Of a stretch of 64,000 nucleotides of DNA, positions 17,797 through 27,907 are shown piece after piece. The notes under the pieces are model-generated. The model was not told the DNA's origin. It saw nothing but the letters and a program-made list of their open reading frames with translations, and ran no database searches. The translations under genes and the position numbers were made by a program. Origin of the DNA: Paenibacillus sp. FSL H8-0079 (GTDB lineage Bacteria > Bacillota > Bacilli > Paenibacillales > Paenibacillaceae); contig NZ_CP150300.1 of the NCBI RefSeq assembly GCF_037991315.1, positions 682,001-746,000 of the forward strand, read 5' to 3'. Within the stretch, counting starts at the first letter, position 1; every line of letters starts with the position of its first letter.

Positions 17797-20511
17797 TTAA
17801 GCTTTTTTCATCATTTGACGCAATACGGTTTGCAGGATACCGCCGTTATGGTAGTAATCCACGTCAACCATGCTGTCCAGACGAGCGATAACAGGGAAGT
17901 CGAACTGTGTACCGTCTTCACGAGTTACGGTTACTTTCAACTCTTGTCCTGGTTTCACGTCATTGCTGAGGCCAGTAATGTCATACGTTTCACGTCCGTT
18001 CAAACCAAGGCTGGACCAGCCGTGACCTTCCTGGAATTGCAATGGCATTACGCCCATGCCGACCAGGTTACTACGGTGAATCCGCTCGAAGCTTTCTGCG
18101 ATAACAGCTTTGACGCCGAGCAAGAATGTTCCTTTTGCCGCCCAGTCACGGGAGCTTCCTGTACCATACTCTTTACCAGCGATAACGATCAGGTTCTGTC
18201 CTTCATCCTGATACTTCATGGAAGCATCGTAGATGGACATTTCTTCGTCGGTTGGCAGGTACTTCGTAATACCACCCTCGGTGCCCGGAGCCACCTGGTT
18301 ACGAATACGAATGTTGGCGAATGTACCACGCATCATCACTTCATGGTTACCACGGCGTGAACCGTAGGAGTTGAAGTCCTTGCGTTCTACGCCATGCTCT
18401 TTCAGGTACAGTCCAGCCGGGCTGGATGCTGCAATATTACCTGCTGGCGAGATGTGGTCCGTAGTTACGGAATCCGCAAGCAATGCCATAACGCGTGCAG
18501 AACGGATATCTGCGATATCGTTCAACGTGTCGCCAAGCTCTTGGAAGAACGGAGGATTCTGAATGTACGTGGAGTTCGGATCCCACTCGTACAATTCACC
18601 TTCCGGTACAGAAATTGAATTCCAACGCTCATTAGCTGTAAATACGTTCTCGTACTTGTTGCGGAACATCTGAGCGTTCAGGGAACTAGCGATGGTATCC
18701 TTGATTTCCTCGGAGGTAGGCCAGAGGTCTTTCAGGAACACAGGCTCATTGTTAGTATCATAACCGATTGGATCGGTTTCAAAGTCAATATTCACTGTAC
18801 CCGCAAGTGCATATGCCACAACGAGTGGTGGTGATGCCAGGTAGTTGGCTTTAACCTGTGCATGCACACGGCCTTCGAAGTTACGGTTACCGGACAATAC
18901 AGCCGCTACGGTCATATCGTTATCAGCAATAGCTTCGCTCACTTCGTCCGGCAGTGGGCCGGAGTTACCGATGCATGTTGCACAACCGTAGCCGGCAACG
19001 TTGAATCCGAGTTTGTCGAGATACGTGTTCAGGCCTGCTTTTTCCAGATACTCCGTAACAACAAGGGAACCTGGTGTCAGACTGCTTTTCACATATCCTG
19101 GTTTGGTCAGGCCGCGTTCAACTGCTTTTTTCGCCAGCAGTCCCGCTCCGACCATAACGCTTGGATTCGAAGTGTTCGTACAACTTGTGATCGCAGCGAT
19201 CACAACAGCGCCTGCTTTCAGTTCACTGTTGGAACCGTTCGGGTGCTTCGCAGGTACGCTTTGTTCAATTTTCTCATCGCTCAGCCCGTAGCCGCCTTTA
19301 TCTACAGGTGTGCGGATGATGCTGTTGAAGCTTTCTTTCATTTGTGTCAGCTCGATGCGATCTTGTGGACGTTTTGGTCCTGCAAGACTTGGTACAACAG
19401 AGCCGAGATCCAGTTCAATCACATCTGTAAATTCAGGATCAACGGTGCTGGAAGTACGGAACATGCCTTGAGCTTTGTAGTAAGCTTCAACCAATTCTAC
19501 CTGTTCGTCAGGACGACCCGTGCTGCGCAGATAGTTCAATGTTTCACTATCGACAGGGAAGAAACCGATGGTAGCGCCGTACTCAGGTGCCATGTTGGCT
19601 ACTGTTGCACGGTCAGCCAGACCGATGTTGGCAAGACCTGGTCCATAGAACTCAACGAATTTACCAACAACGCCTTTTTTACGAAGCAATTGGGTAACGG
19701 TGAGTGCCAGATCCGTTGCTGTTGCGCCTTCGCTCAGGCTGCCTGTCAGTTTAAAACCGATAACGTCTGGTGTTACAAAATAAAGCGGTTGGCCCAGCAT
19801 GCCTGCTTCGGCCTCGATTCCACCAACACCCCAACCAACAACGCCAAGTCCGTTGATCATGGTGGTATGGGAGTCTGTACCTACAAGGGAATCCGGGAAT
19901 ACAACGGTCTCGCCGTCCACGGTTTTTGTCGCTGCCACGGAAGCCAGATACTCCAGGTTAACCTGGTGAACGATCCCTGTGGATGGTGGAACTGCACGGA
20001 AGTTGTTGAATGCCGTTTGTGCCCAACGCAAGAAGCGGTAACGCTCTTCATTACGCTCGAACTCGACTTGGATATTATAATCAAGTGCATCGTTGGTACC
20101 GAATGCATCAACCATGACGGAGTGGTCGATAACGAGATCGACGGGTACGAGCGGGTTGATTTGTTTCGGGTCGCCGCCTGCTTTTTTCACGGTATCACGC
20201 ATTGCAGCGAGGTCAACGACAACCGGTACACCGGTGAAATCCTGCAGAACGATACGTGCAGGGATGAATGGAATTTCCTTGTTATTGTCACGGCCATCTG
20301 CCCAGCCGGTCAGTTGTTTCACGTGTTCTTCGGTAATGGCACGTCCGTCGAATTGACGAATTGCTGCTTCAAGCAACACTTTAATGGAGAAAGGGAGCCT
20401 GGAAAGATCGCCGTGGCCGCCTTCTTGAAGAGCATCGAGACTGTAGTAGCGGTAAGACTTGCCTCCAACCTCAAGACTGCGAGCGGCGGAGAAATGATTC
20501 TTTGCTGACAT
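17797..20511 (-). CDS. acnA: Aconitate hydratase
   Basis: 904 residues, the length of bacterial AcnA/CitB. It interconverts citrate and isocitrate in the TCA cycle and, without its cluster, may bind mRNA as the IRP-type family does. The [4Fe-4S] ligands are Cys in [12 protein letters not shown] and two Cys in [14 protein letters not shown]. The catalytic Ser region [13 protein letters not shown] is intact, as are [19 protein letters not shown] and [16 protein letters not shown] lies 6 nt before the ATG. The gene is monocistronic with a probable sigma-A promoter about 140 nt upstream. Confidence 0.97.
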   Translation of the reverse strand: MSAKNHFSAARSLEVGGKSYRYYSLDALQEGGHGDLSRLPFSIKVLLEAAIRQFDGRAITEEHVKQLTGWADGRDNNKEIPFIPARIVLQDFTGVPVVVDLAAMRDTVKKAGGDPKQINPLVPVDLVIDHSVMVDAFGTNDALDYNIQVEFERNEERYRFLRWAQTAFNNFRAVPPSTGIVHQVNLEYLASVAATKTVDGETVVFPDSLVGTDSHTTMINGLGVVGWGVGGIEAEAGMLGQPLYFVTPDVIGFKLTGSLSEGATATDLALTVTQLLRKKGVVGKFVEFYGPGLANIGLADRATVANMAPEYGATIGFFPVDSETLNYLRSTGRPDEQVELVEAYYKAQGMFRTSSTVDPEFTDVIELDLGSVVPSLAGPKRPQDRIELTQMKESFNSIIRTPVDKGGYGLSDEKIEQSVPAKHPNGSNSELKAGAVVIAAITSCTNTSNPSVMVGAGLLAKKAVERGLTKPGYVKSSLTPGSLVVTEYLEKAGLNTYLDKLGFNVAGYGCATCIGNSGPLPDEVSEAIADNDMTVAAVLSGNRNFEGRVHAQVKANYLASPPLVVAYALAGTVNIDFETDPIGYDTNNEPVFLKDLWPTSEEIKDTIASSLNAQMFRNKYENVFTANERWNSISVPEGELYEWDPNSTYIQNPPFFQELGDTLNDIADIRSARVMALLADSVTTDHISPAGNIAASSPAGLYLKEHGVERKDFNSYGSRRGNHEVMMRGTFANIRIRNQVAPGTEGGITKYLPTDEEMSIYDASMKYQDEGQNLIVIAGKEYGTGSSRDWAAKGTFLLGVKAVIAESFERIHRSNLVGMGVMPLQFQEGHGWSSLGLNGRETYDITGLSNDVKPGQELKVTVTREDGTQFDFPVIARLDSMVDVDYYHNGGILQTVLRQMMKKA

Positions 20512-20649
20512 ACATGTACCTCCTTGGAATGTGTCGGTGAGATGAAGAAAACGTTCATTTAGGTGAAGAACAGGCCTTCATCGTTCCGTGTTCTCGTTCG
20601 TTAGTTTCATCAGGTGAAACGTAATTTCATAATCATAACTTTAGTTTTA

Positions 20650-20678
20650 AGTATACCGTTTTCACCTTCGTACGTAAA
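20650..20678 (-). promoter_or_regulatory. Probable acnA promoter
   Basis: Read on the minus strand: TTTACG (-35), a 17-nt spacer and TATACT (-10). The predicted start is near 20643, giving a leader of about 130 nt. I looked for CcpA or CcpC sites and saw no good match. Confidence 0.45.
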
Positions 20679-20894
20679 GGGCTTTTTACCTGTTCAATCA
20701 AGCTTTTGAACCAATGAAGGCGTTTTCGTGAAGCGAGAAGGAATAAGATATATCATGCACCTGTATTTGCCGAATTTAGAGTCTTCATCCCGAGCTATGT
20801 ACATACAACCGAAGACCCTCTCATATGAATAGTAGGAGTTTATATATGCAATGAAATATTCCAGACAGAACTCATGCCAAAGGGGGACATAGGC

Positions 20895-21893
20895 TTGGAA
20901 CGGGAATGGAAGAGTGCCTTATATACTTACGTGAACCAGTACAATCGCTGTGAAATCGACTACCGTCCACAGACCAGCGAACGGATCGTTACTGATCCTG
21001 ACTTCGTGGTGGAACGGGGAGAGCGTATGGCAAGGCTGGACGAATGGTACCGTAAGCGGCGCGCCGTGCCTCTTCGCAGCGAGACGAGCGCCAAGCTTGT
21101 GCGTACGCTTATGGATGGACAGGAAGAAGCGGTGGTGGATGTACAATTGTACAGCAGACTGTTCTACGAGAAGAGCGGGATCACCCACCGGGAGGACCGG
21201 ATTGAGCGGGAGCGGTTAACCTTTCTGCGGCAGAGTGGTGGATGGATCATTGGACGGGTCGAGCGAGAAGTGCCGGAGCGTCGCCCCGCTGGGGAAGGAC
21301 GTCCGTTTCAACAGGCCGATTTTGTACAGGCGATGAATCGGCCGCTGCTGAATCGGGAAGTTTTGGGTCAAGGCAGAAGCTCACGTCAGCAAGCATATCG
21401 CAGGGATCTGGCGGTTGCCTATGCGGATCGCTGGTGGAATGCGGGGAATCCCGCCTTTGAGGAATTTGATGTGGATTGCACCAATTACGTGTCCCAATGT
21501 CTCTTTGCAGGGGGCGCACCCATCCACTATACTGGTAGAAGAGAAGCTGGTTGGTGGTATAAAGGGTATGTGAATGGCTCCGAAATGTGGAGTTACAGCT
21601 GGGCAGTCTCCAATAGTCTGGAGCGTTATTTATCAGGCAGCAGCTGGGGTCTGACTGCGACAGTCGTAGATCGTCCGGAGCAGCTGATGCTGGGAGATGT
21701 TATTCTCTATGATTGGGACGGAGATGGGCGATTTCAGCATAGCACCGTTGTAACCGCGTTTGATGCGGGTGGTATGCCTCTTGTTAACGCACATACGGTT
21801 AGCAGCCGTCACCGATATTGGGATTACCGGGATTCATACGCTTGGACGGAGCGGACGGTATACCGGCTTTTTCATGTTGCAGATGAGTTTTGA
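20895..21893 (+). CDS. Amidase-domain (Amidase_6) cell-wall protein
   Basis: 332 residues. The C-terminal half is an Amidase_6-type NlpC/P60-like domain: catalytic Cys in DCTNYVSQCLFAGG, conserved GWWYKGY and WSYSWAVSNSL, and His in FQHSTVVTAF. The N-terminal 150 residues are charged and not recognised; they have no signal peptide, which is unusual for a wall hydrolase and leaves room for an internal or spore role. I chose TTG 20895 because AAAGGGGG lies 9 nt before it; ATG 20874 has no ribosome site. No operon partner is evident. Confidence 0.75.
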   Translation: MEREWKSALYTYVNQYNRCEIDYRPQTSERIVTDPDFVVERGERMARLDEWYRKRRAVPLRSETSAKLVRTLMDGQEEAVVDVQLYSRLFYEKSGITHREDRIERERLTFLRQSGGWIIGRVEREVPERRPAGEGRPFQQADFVQAMNRPLLNREVLGQGRSSRQQAYRRDLAVAYADRWWNAGNPAFEEFDVDCTNYVSQCLFAGGAPIHYTGRREAGWWYKGYVNGSEMWSYSWAVSNSLERYLSGSSWGLTATVVDRPEQLMLGDVILYDWDGDGRFQHSTVVTAFDAGGMPLVNAHTVSSRHRYWDYRDSYAWTERTVYRLFHVADEF

Positions 21894-22030
21894 TGACGAA
21901 AGATTTTCGGGATGCGGTGACGTAGACATCCAGTTCCGTGTAAAATAAGATCAGGTAACGCAAGCAGAATAACAAGGGTGCTGAGCATGCAAGGATGACA
22001 GCATCAGGCACAGATAATCGGAGGTTACGC

Positions 22031-23131
22031 ATGAGTATGGATAAATTAAAAGTAGGCGTCGTGTACGGCGGAAAATCGGGCGAGCATGAGGTTTCGCTGC
22101 AAACGGCGTTTGCTGTAACGAACGCATTTGATTATGAGAAGTATGAATTGGTTCCTTTTTATATCTCCAAGCAGGGTACGTGGAAAAAAGGACCTGTCAT
22201 GCATGCGCCGTTCGCGCAGATTGAAGGTTTGAAGCTGGAGCAATCGGCAGGCGGAACTCAGGATGCACTGAACGCACTGTTTGGCCGTTTGTATGGCGGA
22301 GCGGAAGCGCTGGACGTTATGTTCCCTCTGCTGCATGGTACGTTTGGAGAAGATGGTACCATTCAGGGCATGTTCGAGATGGCGGATATGCCATATGTAG
22401 GTGCAGGTGTACTCGCTTCGGCTGGTGGCATGGACAAAGTGGTCATGAAGAAGCTGTTTGCACAGGCTGGCATTGACCAATGTGCCTTTACGTATTTTAA
22501 TGCGACACAATGGAAACAGACCGAGCACGAAATGATCGTACAGGTCGAAGATCAGCTGGGATATCCTTGTTTTATCAAACCGGCTAATCTGGGCTCCAGC
22601 GTAGGCATCTCCAAAGCGCGTAACCGTGATGAACTGAAGACAGCTGTCGAGTTCGCACTTCGGTATGATACGAAGGTGGTCATTGAGGAGTTCGTTGAAG
22701 CACGCGAGGTTGAGGTCAGCGTTCTTGGCAATGACGAGCCAATGGCTTCCGTTCCAGGCGAGATCGTATCCTCAGGTGAGTACTATGACTATGCAGCCAA
22801 GTATATTGATGGTCAATCACAGATGCTGATTCCGGCTCCACTGGACCCTGAGGCCGCAGATCGCATTCGCGAAGCCGCATTGCAGGCATTCCGTGCGATT
22901 GAAGGTAACGGCATCTCCCGTGCAGACTTCTTCATTCGGAAAAATGACGGCGCATTACTTATTAATGAAGTAAACACCATGCCTGGTTTCACACCGTATA
23001 GCATGTATCCACTTCTGTGGCGCGAGACAGGTGTATCTTATGCAGAGCTGCTGGATCGCATGATTGAGCTGGCACTGGAGCGTTACAACCGCAAGCAGGC
23101 ACTGAATTACGAGAACGGCGTACAGGCGTAG
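22031..23131 (+). CDS. ddl: D-alanine--D-alanine ligase
   Basis: 366 residues. An ATP-grasp enzyme that joins two D-Ala for peptidoglycan precursors. Marks: VGVVYGGKSGEHEVSLQTA, LHGTFGEDGTIQGM, YVGAGVLASAGGMDK, GYPCFIKPANLGSSVG, EARVEVSVLG-type region with EVEVSVLGN, and NEVNTMPGFTPYSMYP. The serine/tyrosine region fits a normal D-Ala-D-Ala ligase rather than a D-Lac ligase. I chose ATG 22031 with GGAGGTT 6 nt upstream; the longer frame from 21995 lacks a site. The next small gene begins 30 nt after the stop. Confidence 0.93.
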   Translation: MSMDKLKVGVVYGGKSGEHEVSLQTAFAVTNAFDYEKYELVPFYISKQGTWKKGPVMHAPFAQIEGLKLEQSAGGTQDALNALFGRLYGGAEALDVMFPLLHGTFGEDGTIQGMFEMADMPYVGAGVLASAGGMDKVVMKKLFAQAGIDQCAFTYFNATQWKQTEHEMIVQVEDQLGYPCFIKPANLGSSVGISKARNRDELKTAVEFALRYDTKVVIEEFVEAREVEVSVLGNDEPMASVPGEIVSSGEYYDYAAKYIDGQSQMLIPAPLDPEAADRIREAALQAFRAIEGNGISRADFFIRKNDGALLINEVNTMPGFTPYSMYPLLWRETGVSYAELLDRMIELALERYNRKQALNYENGVQA

Positions 23132-23161
23132 CCTGAGACGACAAGATCAGGAGGGGTATGC

Positions 23162-23485
23162 ATGGGATTTCAGACTGAATTCAATTCCGTATGCAAATTC
23201 AAGAGTGAGCAAGAGTTATTCGAACTGCTTGAATACGGTCGCGGAAAAATGGTTAAACAGGGCTTCCGGGTATTTCCTACCGGCCAGAAAGTCATTGCTT
23301 ATACACCGGATAACGTGGCTGTAGCCATCGTGAAGATCGTGGTTTCCATTGCAGAAATCAACTTCCAGGGGCAAGAGGTAACCGAAGTGGAGATGCAACT
23401 GATCCGCAAGTTGACCGAGGAAGAATCACGTATCCAGACCGCACTTGCGGATGAGATGTTCTTTGGAGAGCAGGCTCAGGAATAG
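23162..23485 (+). CDS. Small conserved-looking protein (DUF2584-like?)
   Basis: 107 residues, soluble, with strands rich in V and I (GFRVFPTGQKVIAYT, AVAIVKIVVSIAEINF) and a helical tail. The middle recalls the short DUF2584 proteins of Bacillus by eye only, so I do not assign it. AGGAGGGG precedes the ATG. It follows ddl by 30 nt and likely shares its transcript. Confidence 0.6.
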   Translation: MGFQTEFNSVCKFKSEQELFELLEYGRGKMVKQGFRVFPTGQKVIAYTPDNVAVAIVKIVVSIAEINFQGQEVTEVEMQLIRKLTEEESRIQTALADEMFFGEQAQE

Positions 23486-23640
23486 TTATTGATTGTGAGT
23501 GTGGGTCAGATTGGCTGATTTGCGAAAATACGATTATGGTCACTCTTTTAGGGTAAAACTTGGTTATATACAGTGACGGTACATCCTGACGGTTGAATAT
23601 GCCGAGCAGGTTTTCCGCCCTAACAGAGAGGAAGAAATTC

Positions 23641-24642
23641 ATGCTTGTACGTTTTGGTTATGTGGCGATGTCCGTGCTTGTTGAGAATGCCTCACCTTCC
23701 CGGACCATGACCATGTCCAGTTTTAATAAAATCGATGACAGGGAAGCAGCCATCCGCAAGCTCGAACGGATTGCAGCCGAGAACCTGCACAATACACTAC
23801 GATTGCTCCGGCACAACAAGGGCAGCCATATTCATGTATATCGCTTCTCTTCCAAATTGATTCCACTGGCAACACACGAGGATTTGAATGATTGGGACCC
23901 GTTTCCGGCACTGAAGCAGGACTTTGCGGCCATTGGTGATTTTGTGAAGGAGAATCATATGCGTGTGTCCTTTCATCCGGATCATTTTACCGTACTTAGT
24001 ACACCCCGCGAGCAAGTTCTGCACAACTCGATTCGCGACCTTCGTCATCATGTTCGGATGCTGGATGCCATGGGTCTGAATGCCACTGCCAAGAACAATA
24101 TACATATTGGTGGTGCATACGGGGACAAGCCTTCGGCGGCGCTTCGTTTTGAAGAAAACTTTTTGAAGCTGGATCGGGACATCCAGGAGCGACTGACACT
24201 CGAAAATGATGACAAAACGTTCAATGCGGCCGAGACACTCGCTGTAAGCCAGCATTTGGGATTGCCCATGGTGCTGGATATTCATCACCAGTGGGTCAAT
24301 AATGAGGGTGAACAGCCATGGGATCTATGGCCTGATATCCTGAAGACTTGGGAGTCATCGCTCGCGCAGGCAGACTCACCAGCTGATCAGCCATTACCAC
24401 CCAAAATTCATGTGTCCAGTCCGAAGAGCGAGAAGGATCTGCGAGGTCATGCTGATGGTGTAGAGGTAGAGCCTGTGCTCGACTTCTTGCGTCATATCGC
24501 AGCAGATACCCCAAGGCTGGACGTGATGATCGAGGCTAAACGCAAAGATGAGGCACTTGTGCAACTGATGCAGAAGCTGGCATTCTATCACGAAGAGGGT
24601 GTGGAGTGGGTGGACGAGTCTACCGTCATCATTCATCCGTAG
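23641..24642 (+). CDS. uvsE: UV damage endonuclease UvsE
   Basis: 333 residues. UvsE (UVDE) nicks DNA 5' to pyrimidine dimers and other lesions. It is a TIM barrel with a metal cluster; visible family blocks are VRFGYVAMSV at the start, RFSSKLIPLATHE, MRVSFHPDHFTVLS, NIHIGGAYGDKP, LVLENDD-like LTLENDDKTF, MVLDIHHQW, KIHVSSPK and DVMIEAKRKDEAL, giving the expected His, Glu and Asp ligands. ATG 23641 begins at the usual MLVRFGY and has AGAGGAAG upstream; the frame from 23593 is dropped. In spore formers it helps repair sunlight damage. It is a single gene. Confidence 0.95.
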   Translation: MLVRFGYVAMSVLVENASPSRTMTMSSFNKIDDREAAIRKLERIAAENLHNTLRLLRHNKGSHIHVYRFSSKLIPLATHEDLNDWDPFPALKQDFAAIGDFVKENHMRVSFHPDHFTVLSTPREQVLHNSIRDLRHHVRMLDAMGLNATAKNNIHIGGAYGDKPSAALRFEENFLKLDRDIQERLTLENDDKTFNAAETLAVSQHLGLPMVLDIHHQWVNNEGEQPWDLWPDILKTWESSLAQADSPADQPLPPKIHVSSPKSEKDLRGHADGVEVEPVLDFLRHIAADTPRLDVMIEAKRKDEALVQLMQKLAFYHEEGVEWVDESTVIIHP

Positions 24643-24740
24643 TGCCAAAAGGGGCCTGGGCAACGAGAAACTTTACGACCTGTCGGGCGTATACTTTTAA
24701 CAAGAATTTCAACTTTTCGTAGATTGATATAGAAAGTAGA

Positions 24741-25613
24741 GTGAACGCTTTGAATGAGAAGGAAAAGATACCTTATGTCGTGACAAGCAAAAGCTATACT
24801 GCCGTTGCCATTAATGCAGCTTCCAAAGCTGGAGAATGGATCAAAAGCCGTCTTGGGACGGTAACTGAACCTGGAACCAAATATTCACCCCAGGATCTGG
24901 TGACTGAAGTGGATAAAGGAGCGGAGCAGATGATCCGCCGCCTGATTCTTACGCATTTTCCCCACCATGCCATTCTGGGTGAAGAAGGCGTCGAACCGGG
25001 ACCGGAAGCTTCGGCAAAAGCACTGAAAGAGGCAGAGGAAGAAGAGTTCCTCTGGATTGTTGATCCGGTGGATGGAACAACGAACTTTGTACACGGATTC
25101 CCGTTTTATTCGGTGTCCATCGCATTGGCTCACCATGGTGAAGTCATTGTCGGCGTAATATACGACCCTTCCCGTGATGAACTGTTTGTTGCGGAAAAAG
25201 GGAAAGGAGCTTATGTCCACGGAAACCGGATGCTTGTATCTGGTGAAAAGGAACTGGCTCAGAGCCTGATTGCGGTTGGATTTCCGGCAGACACAACCTT
25301 TGCATTGCCACTGAATATGGCTGCTGTGCAGGCTCTTGCTCCGCAAGTTCGTAACTTGCGTGCAGGCGGATCTGCCGCCCTTCATCTGGCATATGTGGCC
25401 GCAGGACGTCTCAGCGCCTACACTGAAGTCGGATTGAAACCGTGGGATATTGCCGCAGGTGCGCTGCTGGTTGAAGAATCTGGCGGTAAGGTGACCGATA
25501 CCATCGGAACGCCTTATCAACTGTCTGTGAATCATGTCGTTGCCAGCAATGGTAAAATCCATGATGCACTGACGGGTGTGCTGAAGGAAGCGAAGGCTAC
25601 GGGTTTGGAGTGA
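24741..25613 (+). CDS. suhB: Inositol monophosphatase family protein
   Basis: 290 residues. A magnesium-dependent phosphatase fold. Metal-binding motifs: GEEGVEP (Glu), IVDPVDGTTNFVHGFPFYSVSIAL (Asp-x-x-Asp-Gly-Thr) and KPWDIAAGALLVEESGG (Trp-Asp). The substrate may be inositol phosphate or a related sugar phosphate, and sequence does not settle this. The start is uncertain: GTG 24741 and TTG 24750 both lack a good ribosome site. I kept GTG 24741. Confidence 0.85.
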   Translation: MNALNEKEKIPYVVTSKSYTAVAINAASKAGEWIKSRLGTVTEPGTKYSPQDLVTEVDKGAEQMIRRLILTHFPHHAILGEEGVEPGPEASAKALKEAEEEEFLWIVDPVDGTTNFVHGFPFYSVSIALAHHGEVIVGVIYDPSRDELFVAEKGKGAYVHGNRMLVSGEKELAQSLIAVGFPADTTFALPLNMAAVQALAPQVRNLRAGGSAALHLAYVAAGRLSAYTEVGLKPWDIAAGALLVEESGGKVTDTIGTPYQLSVNHVVASNGKIHDALTGVLKEAKATGLE

Positions 25614-25668
25614 GTTTATTCAACTCATCCATGCTTTAATAACCTGTAATTGTACATTAACGGAGGGG

Positions 25669-25777
25669 ACAGAAAGCATCTGAAGAAGCGGAGCGCTCGC
25701 CTTTATCACCGGATTTCTCCCTTGGAAAAGGGAATCAAAGAAATCAGGGGATAACAGCGATCGAAAGATGATTCTGT
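25669..25777 (+). ncRNA. Structured element, copy 1
   Basis: An outer stem of ACAGAA..CATCT (25669-25681) with AGATG.TTCTGT (25766-25777) encloses a GGAGCG box, GCCTTT, and a hairpin of GATTTC+TCCC (25712-25721) with GGGA + bulge ATCAAA + GAAATC (25730-25745), then AACAGCG. The same architecture recurs at 36121-36233. It ends 65 nt before the 96-aa gene. Role unknown: a repeat, a small RNA or a leader element. Confidence 0.6.
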
Positions 25778-25842
25778 ACACGAAGTGAAAGTACAATAGT
25801 ATAGGTAACGCAGGTATGACTTTAATTAAAGGAGCGAAAACA

Positions 25843-26133
25843 ATGGATGAATCCAAAGAACTGGAACGACGGCTCAGTGATATGCTGACGGAAGGGGACA
25901 TGGAAGAGTCCGGCGACACCGATCAGCGTGAACGCCAGCTGATTCCTCCCAAATATGAAGTGCGGATTCAGACGGAACGTGATCCAATCGTCGAGGAAAC
26001 GTTAAAGTACCGGAAGTTGGCACGTGAAGTGGACGATCGTTATGATCGCTATCTGGAGCGAACTACCGGGAACAAACTGGAGAGCGACATGGATCATTCG
26101 AATTCTAAAGACCCGGATAAGCCGCAATCTTAA
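25843..26133 (+). CDS. Small acidic hypothetical protein
   Basis: 96 residues from ATG 25843, which has AAAGGAG 8 nt upstream; a longer frame from 25816 lacks one. Very acidic and hydrophilic N terminus (MDESKELERRLSDML), then PPKYEVRIQTERDPIVEE, with a basic coil in the middle (REVDDRYDRYLER). No membrane segment. I do not recognise the family. It stands alone after structured element copy 1 and ends at a terminator. Confidence 0.6.
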   Translation: MDESKELERRLSDMLTEGDMEESGDTDQRERQLIPPKYEVRIQTERDPIVEETLKYRKLAREVDDRYDRYLERTTGNKLESDMDHSNSKDPDKPQS

Positions 26134-26164
26134 TTATCACTGAACGTCATAGCTGAGCTTAACC

Positions 26165-26198
26165 AATAACAGGCTCCCCATCAGGGAGTCTGTTATTT
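26165..26198 (+). terminator. Terminator of the acidic protein gene
   Basis: AATAACAG(G)CTCCC pairs with GGGAG(T)CTGTTATT, followed by a short T-run. Confidence 0.75.
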
Positions 26199-26334
26199 CA
26201 TGCGTGCTTCTAGCAGAGAGGACAACGCCTACTTTAAAATGATAGAATAGAGTAACACGAACCGATGTCATTGGAATGACCAATGTACTATACAATAGTG
26301 TAATTATAGATTAGAAGAAGGAGTGTTACCCCGA

Positions 26335-27657
26335 ATGAAGCGTAAACGTATATGGGAAAATACAGCTGCAGGCTTAACGGCCAGCATGCTGGCAGGGATG
26401 CTGCTCTTCACATCGTCTGCATTGCCTGCACATGCTGCAGACGTTAAGACTGGCGGATTGCCTGCGGGTACTAACGAGGCATCACTGACTGCCAAGAAAG
26501 ATGCCGTTGCCGTAACGAAGGAGTTCCGCATCGTTACATTGGGAGACTCTATTACCGTAGGTTATGAGCCCAACACAAAAGAGCTGCCTTATGGTTATGT
26601 AGAGCGTTTGCAGGAGCAGGGATTGCTGCATGGACGTACACAGGTGGACAACTATGGGATTGCTGGATTGAAAACCAGTGGCCTGAAAAACTTCACCACT
26701 GCAATTAAGGATGGCAAGACACTAACTTCTGAAGCCATTCAACCCAGTCTTCCCGATCCAAGAGCGGGACAGATTGGAGCCAATACTGCTGCAATTCGCG
26801 AGAGTATAGCGCAGGCGAATCTGGTTGCAATCACCATTGGGGGGAATGATGTATCGGAGTTGCTCGGTACAGCAGACAAACTGAGTGATCAGGAGCTCCA
26901 AGAGAAAGTAAAAGAATTACTCGCAACCTACACAGCCAATATCAGTGCAACGATTAATGATATCCATGAGATTAACCCGACAGCTAAAATTGTCATCGCT
27001 GACCAGTATCAACCGATGCCAGAAGTAGCGGGCAAGGCCCTCTATGCCAAACTTATGGAGGCATCCCAAGGTTTCACACAGACTATTGATGGTATTGCAG
27101 CACAATTCACTGCTCAGGGTACCGATGTCAAAGTCGCACACGTGGCTAAGGAATTTGTTGGCGGCGAAGGCACCATGACACATATGATCAAAAATCGTGA
27201 TTTCCACCCGAATCAATTCGGATATGCAGCCATTGCCGAAGTATTTGCCAAAACGATCTGGGGCGACTACACCAAGCTGACTGCACCTGCGACGGGTGAG
27301 CCGATGAACATTATTGTGAGTGGCAAAACATTGAATACACCGTACAAACCGATTATCCGTAACGGCAAAAACTTTGTGGCGATCCAGGACATCGTGAACG
27401 CGGTCGGTGCTACTACCGTGTGGGATAACAAAACTTCAACCGCAACGATTACATACGGAGACCGTAAGGTAGCCGTGACGATTGGTGCCAATGCGGTGAA
27501 GGTCAACGGAGCATCCGTTACTGTGGATACACCTGCCTTCCTGAACAAGGTAGGCAAAGAGTCCAAAACATATGTACCGCTTGCGATGGTAGCTGAAGGT
27601 CTTGGCTTTGACGTGCAGTATGTAGCGAAGCTGAAAACGGTTTTTGTTAATCCGTAA
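26335..27657 (+). CDS. Secreted SGNH/GDSL hydrolase with stalk domain
   Basis: 440 residues. A signal peptide (positively charged start, hydrophobic LTASMLAGMLLFTSS, cut near AHAAD) is followed by an SGNH hydrolase domain: block I LGDSITVGY with the nucleophile Ser, block III GGNDVSEL, and block V DFHPNQFGY with Asp and His. The last 120 residues (PMNIIVSGKTLNTPYKPII to VFVNP) match the copper-amine-oxidase N-terminal-like stalk domain common in Paenibacillus wall proteins. The substrate is probably an ester on polysaccharide or lipid. AAGGAG is about 11 nt before ATG 26335. Monocistronic. Confidence 0.85.
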   Translation: MKRKRIWENTAAGLTASMLAGMLLFTSSALPAHAADVKTGGLPAGTNEASLTAKKDAVAVTKEFRIVTLGDSITVGYEPNTKELPYGYVERLQEQGLLHGRTQVDNYGIAGLKTSGLKNFTTAIKDGKTLTSEAIQPSLPDPRAGQIGANTAAIRESIAQANLVAITIGGNDVSELLGTADKLSDQELQEKVKELLATYTANISATINDIHEINPTAKIVIADQYQPMPEVAGKALYAKLMEASQGFTQTIDGIAAQFTAQGTDVKVAHVAKEFVGGEGTMTHMIKNRDFHPNQFGYAAIAEVFAKTIWGDYTKLTAPATGEPMNIIVSGKTLNTPYKPIIRNGKNFVAIQDIVNAVGATTVWDNKTSTATITYGDRKVAVTIGANAVKVNGASVTVDTPAFLNKVGKESKTYVPLAMVAEGLGFDVQYVAKLKTVFVNP

Positions 27658-27695
27658 AATGCATTTCGTGCTCTAACATAATATGTTATTCATTA

Positions 27696-27734
27696 GCCAG
27701 AATTCCTTGATCTGTTCAAGGCGTTCTGGCTGTT
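27696..27734 (+). terminator. Terminator of the SGNH hydrolase gene
   Basis: GCCAGAA..CCTTG pairs with CAAGG..TTCTGGC and ends in TGTTTTA. Confidence 0.75.
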
Positions 27735-27907
27735 TTACGTTCTGTGAGAGTTCCTTACATAGGTGTATACCTTCTCTAATGACCTCAAATGTTGCATAAA
27801 TATATCTTGTCAGATGACCATGGATGTGTAAATATGAAAATAACTTACAATAAAACCACTAACCCATAGCACGATAGCACCCTTCGCAAGCCAAAGGAGC
27901 GCTTAGG
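27735..27907. other. Upstream region of the sensor kinase
   Basis: Non-coding. It ends in AAAGGAG before the kinase start. I see no clear promoter or operator. Confidence 0.4.

Noticed and set aside
18862..20508. Open frame of 548 codons on the plus strand inside acnA
   Set aside because: It is antisense to a certain aconitase gene and lacks a ribosome site; the protein is Cys/His-rich in the way expected for a reversed codon pattern.
20540..20570. Possible CcpA cre site in the acnA leader (GAAAACGTTCA)
   Set aside because: At least three mismatches at fixed positions of the consensus.
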